This document shows positions 45,657 to 50,766 of a DNA stretch of 50,766 nucleotides, one piece after another. Made by a program: the position numbers and the translations under genes. How positions within the stretch are numbered: the stretch's first letter is position 1; the number at the start of each line of letters is the position of its first letter. This stretch comes from Bifidobacteriaceae bacterium (GTDB lineage Bacteria; Actinomycetota; Actinomycetes; Actinomycetales; Bifidobacteriaceae), in NCBI GenBank assembly GCA_029227215.1, contig JAQXZM010000056.1:1-50766 (forward strand), in the 5' to 3' direction. A model generated the notes under the pieces. The model did no database searches. It saw only the letters and a list, made by a program, of their open reading frames with translations, and had not been told where the DNA came from.

Positions 45657-47351
45657 ATGACCACGATGGCTCCGTTGCGGAGCTCCGGCATGCGCTCGTT
45701 GAATGCGCCGGTGCATTCCCTGCTCACGCGCATCGTGGCGCTCATCGCAGTGCTGTGCTGTGCCGTGCTTCCCTTGGGCGGTTGCAGTGTGGAGCGCAAC
45801 ACATCGACGGATGATTTCACGAAGACGATGAAAGCCCATGACATGACGAGCATGGATCTGGGCACCAAGTGCAGCGACTCCGGCATGGACAGCGGCCTGT
45901 CATCGATATTCACGTCATCGAAGATGCACGTGTCGGGATGCAGCATCGCCTACTCGGGATCATCCGAGACGGGCGCCGCGATGCTCATGATGCAACTGCA
46001 GTTCTCCGATACCATCGACATGAGCAAGAGCATCAAGAACATCCACGACGATTATGACAGCGATGCCCAGAACATGACCGACGTGCCCAACGGCGTGGAG
46101 TTCCAAGATGACAGCGTGTGGTACGGCGTGTATCTGCAGAAGCGTTCGGCGCTCATCGCCGCCACCGACAGCGAAGACAAGTCCCAGATGCAGCAGATCG
46201 CGCACGAGATGCATTACGGCGTGGACCCTGGCATCTCGCCCGTGGCGCTGTGGGGATCGGTCATCGGAGCTGTGTTCCTGCTGCTCATCCTCCTCTTGGT
46301 GGCTCGCAGCGCATCGCGCAAGCGCCATGAGGCGGCCGTCATGACCTCCGCGTACGAGCAGCAAGGCATCTTGCAGCAATACAACGCGAATCCCGATGGT
46401 CTGCCGGTGATGCAAACGGGCATGTCGTATGCGCCCGATGGCTCCGTCGTGCCAGCTACGGATGTGGCGGCTCCGATGGGTGCTGCGGGTGCTGCGGGTG
46501 TTGCGGGCGCCACGGGCGCTCCGAATGCGCAGGGGCCGTATGCCCAGGTTCCTTATGGTCAGGTGCCTTCTGGTCAGGCAGCACCGTATCGACAGGCGCC
46601 GTATGGCCAGGCATCATATGGCCAAGCGGCTTACGGACAGCCTGGTGCGCAGATGTATCGCCAGCCAGGTGCACAACCGGGATATCCGCAGCAGTACGCG
46701 CAACCAGTCGGTCAACCCCAGTCTGGCTTTGCGCAGCAGGGACAGCAGTTCGGGCAGCCGCAGCAGCAACAATTCCAGACCGGTCAACCGCTGCCTGGCC
46801 AGATGCCTGGTCACGCGCAGTACCGTCCGATGCCAGCGGGGCAGCAAGGGTACTCTCAACAAGGTTTCCAACGCTCGCCGTATCAGCAGCAGGTTCCGCA
46901 GCAGTACCAGCAGCGATACCAACCGCAACCGTATGCCCAGCAGTCTTCTGCTCAGCAGTTCGATGCCCAGCAGCCGGGAGCTCCGATGCAGGCACCGCAG
47001 CAGCCGTACCAGTCGGCTCACGTAGGCGTCGATTCCGCCACGGCACAATATGCCGCCGCCGCACCGAACTCAGCTGCGGCACAGGGCGACATCGCGGCGA
47101 GTAACGAGACAACACAGAACGTCGTTGCTCAGCCTGCCACCCAGTCAACCGACACGACTCCTGCCCCGAACCCTGCCACTCAGCTAACCGACACGACTTC
47201 GGCACCAACTTCAGATACAACTTCGCCCCTGGCTACGGCCTCGGCCTCGACTCCGGTCTCCAATCCTGCCGCGGCCCCTGCGGTGAATCCCGATGCTGGT
47301 TCCGATGGGAATCCCACCGCGGGCACCGACGTGGACCCCAGCTCGCGCTGA
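45657..47351 (+). CDS. Lipoprotein-like single-pass protein with long Gln/Pro/Tyr-rich tail
   Basis: 564 residues from ATG 45657, preceded by ACAGGAG. The frame is open from ATG 45513, but that would put 48 unusual residues before the signal peptide. The signal (ALIAVLCCAVLPLGGCSVE) has a lipobox with Cys near residue 43. An outer domain of about 145 residues with further Cys follows. A membrane helix lies near 198-217 (SVIGAVFLLLILLLVA). A cytoplasmic tail of about 340 residues has repeated GQ/PYGQ/YQQ motifs, then Thr/Pro/Ala. An outer domain, one helix and a disordered tail give the same plan as the 42800 protein. Function unknown. It ends at a strong terminator. Confidence 0.75.
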   Translation: MTTMAPLRSSGMRSLNAPVHSLLTRIVALIAVLCCAVLPLGGCSVERNTSTDDFTKTMKAHDMTSMDLGTKCSDSGMDSGLSSIFTSSKMHVSGCSIAYSGSSETGAAMLMMQLQFSDTIDMSKSIKNIHDDYDSDAQNMTDVPNGVEFQDDSVWYGVYLQKRSALIAATDSEDKSQMQQIAHEMHYGVDPGISPVALWGSVIGAVFLLLILLLVARSASRKRHEAAVMTSAYEQQGILQQYNANPDGLPVMQTGMSYAPDGSVVPATDVAAPMGAAGAAGVAGATGAPNAQGPYAQVPYGQVPSGQAAPYRQAPYGQASYGQAAYGQPGAQMYRQPGAQPGYPQQYAQPVGQPQSGFAQQGQQFGQPQQQQFQTGQPLPGQMPGHAQYRPMPAGQQGYSQQGFQRSPYQQQVPQQYQQRYQPQPYAQQSSAQQFDAQQPGAPMQAPQQPYQSAHVGVDSATAQYAAAAPNSAAAQGDIAASNETTQNVVAQPATQSTDTTPAPNPATQLTDTTSAPTSDTTSPLATASASTPVSNPAAAPAVNPDAGSDGNPTAGTDVDPSSR

Positions 47352-47451
47352 AGTCGCATCGACGCTTAGCGTGATGCACATCGTGCAACCCGCGCAATCG
47401 TGCATCGCGTAACAGCACACAGCGCGCGAATCACCACAATTCGCATCGAAG

Positions 47452-47500
47452 GGCGGCTGGTATGGGAGGCATTTCGCCCCATGCCAGCCGCCTTGTTTTT
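47452..47500 (+). terminator. Rho-independent terminator of the 45657 gene
   Basis: A 15-bp stem with one G-U joins 47452-47466 and 47478-47492 around an 11-nt loop, followed by TTGTTTTT. Confidence 0.88.
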
Positions 47501-47536
47501 GCGTATCTTTTTGCGTATCTTTTTGCATATCGTTGA
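47489..47536 (+). repeat. 12-bp tandem array that multiplies the terminator T tract
   Basis: Units start at 47489, 47501, 47513 and 47525. The middle two are identical (GCGTATCTTTTT), and the first overlaps the end of the terminator stem. Three T5 tracts result, at 47496, 47508 and 47520. Confidence 0.75.
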
Positions 47537-47654
47537 GAGCGCAATTCGGCGCGGCTGTCGGCATGAACTGGCACAATGATAGGGATTGAGCGTATCGTTT
47601 TCCCACTGGTCGGAACCATTGCGAAACCACAATTCCAACAGGCATCACGACGAG

Positions 47655-47685
47655 ATCAGCACAAGCGTTCGTCGTTCGTGCTGAT
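47655..47685 (+). promoter_or_regulatory. 13-bp hairpin in the tyrS leader
   Basis: ATCAGCAC pairs with GTGCTGAT, and the stem continues inward with one mismatch and one G-U pair to a 5-nt loop. No T tract follows. Confidence 0.45.
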
Positions 47686-47916
47686 GGTCATGTGACGGCC
47701 CAACGGAAGACTGCGATGGCATGTGGTTCATGGAAGCGACGGATCCGATGCGCGGAAATCGCAGCCATCGCTGGCTTTGCTGCGTGACCTGGCGATAGCG
47801 CCATGCCGCACGGCACGGACGGCCCAGGCATAGGTTTATGTACCGCAGCCATGTGATGCGGTCACGAGGCGCGGCGCATGGCCCAATGGCACACTGACAA
47901 TAACAGAGGGAGCATC

Positions 47917-49242
47917 ATGGCCCAGGTAAGGAATTACAGGGACGCCGGCTTCTCCACACCCATGGAGGAGCTCGAGTGGCGCGGACTCATCAACCAGTCC
48001 ACCGACAAGGAGCAGCTTGCAGCCGCTCTCAACGGGAACCCGATTTCTTACTATTGCGGCTTCGATCCCACCGCGCCGTCCCTGCACATCGGCAACCTCG
48101 TGCAGCTCATCGTCATGCGTCACCTCCAGGCGGACGGCCACCAGCCGTACGCGCTCGTCGGCGGCGCCACGGGTCTTATCGGCGATCCGCGCCAAAGCGG
48201 TGAGCGAACGCTCAACCCCAAGGACGTCGTCGCCGGCTGGGTGGAGCGCCTGCGCAGCCAGATTTCGCGCTTCCTCGCCACCGATGGCGACAACGCCGTG
48301 CGTTTCGTCAACAACTACGACTGGACCGCCAACATGACGGTCATCGACTTCCTGCGCGACGTGGGCAAGAACTTCCGCATGGGCACCATGCTCAGCAAGG
48401 AGACCGTGGCCCGTCGCTTGAACTCCGAGGAAGGCATCTCGTTCACCGAGTTCAGCTACCAGGTGCTGCAGGGCAACGACTTCCTGCACCTGTACGACGA
48501 GTACGGCGTGACGCTGGAGACCGGTGGCGCCGACCAGTGGGGCAACCTCACATCCGGCCTCGACCTGATCCGCAAGGTGAGGGGCACGTCCGTCAACGTG
48601 ATGACGAGCCCGATCATCACCGATTCGCAGGGCAAGAAGTTCGGCAAGTCCGAAGGCAACGCGATGTGGCTCGACCCCACGATGCTGAGCCCCTACAAGT
48701 TCTACCAGTTCTGGTTCAACCAGCCCGACGACCAGGTGGTGAAGCTGCTCAAGGTCTTCACGTTCCTGCCCAAGGCCGAGATCGAGCGCCTTGCCGGCGA
48801 GGTCGAGACCAACCCGGGTGCCCGCGAGGCGCAGCGCACGCTGGCGTGGGAGGTCACGAGCTTCGTGCATGGCGAGGATGCGACGCAGCAGGCGATTGAC
48901 GCAGCCGCGGCGCTCTTCGGCAGGGGAGACCTCACCAAGATCGATGCCGCCACGCTCGAAGGCGCCCTGGACGGCGTCAAGGTCAAGGATACCGAAGGCA
49001 ACGCGGTGTTCGCCACCGCCAAGCCGGGCGTGCGCATCGCCGAGGCCGGTATGAAGGCCGGGCTCTTCAAGTCGATTTCCGAAGCCCGCAAGACCATCAA
49101 GTCCGGCGGCGTGTATGTGAACAATGAGCGCGTCGAAGACGTCGACGCCGAGCTGAAAGAGGAGGATTTCCTGGCAGGCCGCTTCGCGGTCGTGCGCCGC
49201 GGCAAGCGAGCCCTCGGCGCAGTGGAACTCGTCGACGATTGA
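47917..49242 (+). CDS. tyrS: Tyrosyl-tRNA synthetase
   Basis: 441 residues. A class I synthetase that charges tRNA-Tyr. The HIGH-type motif reads LHIGN in [12 protein letters not shown], and the KMSKS-type loop reads KFGKS. The tyrosine and tRNA-site stretch [19 protein letters not shown] and GGADQWGN are also present. The C-terminal S4-like domain covers about 365-430 ([19 protein letters not shown]). The start is ATG 47917 with AGAGGGAG before it; an ATG 13 codons earlier lacks a good site. Confidence 0.96.
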   Translation: MAQVRNYRDAGFSTPMEELEWRGLINQSTDKEQLAAALNGNPISYYCGFDPTAPSLHIGNLVQLIVMRHLQADGHQPYALVGGATGLIGDPRQSGERTLNPKDVVAGWVERLRSQISRFLATDGDNAVRFVNNYDWTANMTVIDFLRDVGKNFRMGTMLSKETVARRLNSEEGISFTEFSYQVLQGNDFLHLYDEYGVTLETGGADQWGNLTSGLDLIRKVRGTSVNVMTSPIITDSQGKKFGKSEGNAMWLDPTMLSPYKFYQFWFNQPDDQVVKLLKVFTFLPKAEIERLAGEVETNPGAREAQRTLAWEVTSFVHGEDATQQAIDAAAALFGRGDLTKIDAATLEGALDGVKVKDTEGNAVFATAKPGVRIAEAGMKAGLFKSISEARKTIKSGGVYVNNERVEDVDAELKEEDFLAGRFAVVRRGKRALGAVELVDD

Positions 49243-49250
49243 GGTCCACG

Positions 49251-49285
49251 CCTGCCGGCGGGCACTGTTCCGTCGGCAGGTTTTG
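49251..49285 (+). terminator. Rho-independent terminator of tyrS
   Basis: CCTGCCG pairs with CGGCAGG, and the stem is extended by CGG/CCG inside a single mismatch. The stem is followed by TTTTG. Confidence 0.75.
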
Positions 49286-49396
49286 AAAGAGAAAACACGT
49301 AACAACACGAGAAGCCAGCACTAGAAGCGCTGGAAACACTGCCTAGTGAATACCGACAGGCACTGCCGGATTCAGGTATGTCACGTGATAGTGACG

Positions 49397-49437
49397 CCTG
49401 GCAGTGCATGACATGGCAGTGCATGATGGGTGCATGA
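49397..49437. repeat. 15-bp direct repeat, 2.7 units
   Basis: Units 49397-49411 and 49412-49426 share TGGCAGTGCATGA, and a third, shortened GTGCATGA copy follows. Confidence 0.6.
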
Positions 49438-49552
49438 ATCCCAGGTTTGCACCGAAGTGCGCAGACGGGATTCAGGGCACCAGAGCAGAAGTGCAGATGT
49501 TCCGCGAGGCCGGTCCTGGCATCGCGGGACATCGAGCAATGGCGATTCAACG

Positions 49553-49573
49553 CCGCGCATTCGAGGCGCGGCT
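49553..49573 (+). promoter_or_regulatory. Hairpin before the RGG-rich gene
   Basis: GCCGCGC pairs with GCGCGGC around a 7-nt loop, followed by TTTC. It ends 20 nt before the start codon and could mask or delay the ribosome binding site. Confidence 0.4.
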
Positions 49574-49592
49574 TTCATGACAAGAGGATTTA

Positions 49593-50766
49593 TGAGCGAA
49601 AACAGCAACGAACATGGCAATGGCGGCTACGGCCACGGCGGTTCCGGCCGCGGCGGCTTCCACAAGGGCGGCGGCTTCCACAAGGGCGGTCGCGGCGGCG
49701 GTCGCGGGGGCTTCGGCCACGGCGGTGGCCGTGGTGGCTTCGATCGTGGCGGCCGCGGCGGCTTCCACAAGTCCTATGGCGACCACAAGGGCGGCGCCCG
49801 CCGCTTCGATGACGCACGTTCCGGCGGCGCACGCGAAGGCCAGGGCGAAGGCTCGGAGCGTCGCGAGTTCAACCGCGACTTCCACAAGGGCGGTTTCCAC
49901 AAAGACGGCTTCCGCAAGGATGGTTTCCGTGGCGGCCGTGGTAAGTTCGGCGACCGTTCTGACCGCAACGACCGCGGCGGGCGTGACTTCCACCGCGATG
50001 GCGATCGCCGTGACTTCCATCGTGACGACCGCGGCGAAGGCTTCAAGAAGGACGGCTTCCAGGGCCGCCGTGACGACCGCCGCGATGATCGCAGGGACGG
50101 CGAGGGGCGCCGCGACTTCCATCGTGATGACCGCCGTGGTTTCGACCGCGGTGGCCGTGGCGGGCGCGATTTCGATCGCCGTCGCTCGTTCCGCGACCGT
50201 GACGACCGCCGCGATGGCGGCAGGGACGGCGGCCGCGGTTTCCGTGGCGACCGCGATAACCGTGATTTCCGTGACAACCGTGACGATCGCCACGAAGGCG
50301 GCAATCCGCGGTACTCGCATGACGACCGTCGCGATTTCCATCGTGGCGACCGCGATGACCGCCGTGGCGGCTTCCGCGGTGGCCGTGATGATCGCCGCGG
50401 TGGCTTCCACCATGATTCCCGTGGTGGGCGCGACTTCCGCCGCGATGACCGCAGGGACGACCGCCGCGGCTTCCGTGGCGACCGTGATAATCGCCATGAT
50501 GACCGTCGCGAAGGCGGCTTCCGTGCCAATGGCGATTCCTACGAGAAGGGTCGTGGCGATAGCCGCGATTACCAGCGCGAGCACCGTTTCCGCCGCGATT
50601 CCGATTCCAACTACCGTGGCGGCCGCCGCAACTCCGACGGCACCGTGTCGTACCCGTCGCAGAACCCGTACAAGGCGCCTCGCCCCGGCGAGCCCAAGAT
50701 GCCGGAAGGCATGATGTGGAACATGCTTTCCGAGGATGAGCGCGAGCGTCTGCGCGGCCTGTCGAA
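49593..50766 (+). CDS. RGG/RDD/FHKGG-rich low-complexity protein (3' end outside window)
   Basis: From ATG 49593 the frame is open to the window edge (391 codons). Residues 7-60 are Gly-rich with RGGF and FHKGG repeats. Residues 60-345 are mostly Arg, Asp, Gly, Phe and His in RDDRR, RDFHRDD and FRGGRD repeats. From about 345 the composition becomes normal (VSYPSQNPYKAPRPGEPKMP, then MMWNMLSEDERERLRGL), so a folded domain probably starts near the edge. Arg/Gly/aromatic-rich regions of this kind usually bind RNA and can promote condensates; that is known for RGG proteins and is inference here. Alternating Arg codons CGC/CGT keep the repeat out of exact DNA repetition. AGAGG precedes the start. 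Confidence 0.8.

Larger units (their letters stand above)
47352..47916. other. tyrS upstream region, 565 bp
   Basis: No gene seen. It contains the terminator at 47452, the 12-bp T-tract repeats and a long hairpin at 47655-47685. A possible -10 (AATGAT, near 47576-47581) would give tyrS a leader of more than 300 nt. I searched by eye for a T-box consensus and did not find one. Confidence 0.4.
49243..49592. other. Intergenic region tyrS to RGG-rich gene, 350 bp
   Basis: No gene seen. It contains the tyrS terminator, a small GTCAC/GTGAC hairpin near 49380-49395, a 15-bp repeat at 49397-49437 and a GC hairpin (49553-49559 with 49567-49573) just before the next ribosome binding site. Confidence 0.45.

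Noticed and set aside
49547-50584. Minus-strand Ala/Thr/Val/Ile-rich frame and plus-strand Ala-rich frame (49614-50714)
   Set aside because: Both are other-frame readings of the RGG/RDD codons; the frame from ATG 49593 has a ribosome binding site and runs into normal protein sequence.

Overview
The window is a stretch of a high-GC Gram-positive chromosome, most likely a Bifidobacterium. The basis is the intact argC-J-B-D-F-R-G-H order with tyrS downstream, glnA beside DUF4191- and DUF3043-type membrane proteins, an actinobacterial-style Mrp and long NAD-dependent DNA ligase, and a heterotrophic gene set rich in GC-ending codons. The species cannot be fixed from the sequence alone. I see no tRNA, rRNA, CRISPR array, insertion sequence or transposase.

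Layout. 1-3219 (minus): the 5' part of a PLP aminotransferase and a large polytopic membrane protein. 3467-9810 (plus): a 1200-residue TPR protein and ligA. 9785-10675 (minus): a membrane protein. 11057-12283 (plus): mrp. 12362-18440 (minus): an atypical peptide deformylase, glnA, a DUF4191 protein, an orphan dihydrolipoamide dehydrogenase and a DUF3043 protein. 18541-19992 (plus): an M20 dipeptidase. 20027-25614 is the accessory region: a truncated response regulator, two paralogous small secreted two-cysteine peptides (the second broken by an amber codon), a lipoprotein, a MacA/HlyD-like protein with a peptidoglycan-binding repeat, and a MacB-type fused ATPase-permease. 25693-30455 (plus): a SpoU methyltransferase and pheST. 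30751-31518: a DUF4190-type membrane protein. 31816-41322: the arginine regulon, preceded by a perfect 18-bp ARG-box palindrome. 41609-42355: a NimA/PNPOx-like flavoprotein. 42800-47351: two single-pass membrane proteins with very long low-complexity tails. 47917-49242: tyrS. 49593 to the window end: an extreme RGG/RDD-rich protein, open at the 3' edge.

How the genes work together. ArgJBCDFGH make a full glutamate-to-arginine pathway with its own repressor ArgR, and ArgJ allows acetyl recycling. The peptides, lipoprotein and MacAB-like genes (20649-25614) are tightly coupled (stop/RBS overlap at 21637-21650, a 10-nt gene overlap at 23599) and look like one secretion or bacteriocin-type system next to a decayed regulator.

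Two window-wide patterns stand out. First, many genes seem to be leaderless, with a TANNNT-like -10 hexamer 6-7 nt before the start codon. Second, short tandem arrays recur. Non-coding arrays (units of 9, 12, 13, 14, 15, 16 or 22 bp) cluster at gene 3' ends and sometimes straddle stop codons. Coding arrays all have 15-bp, in-frame units.
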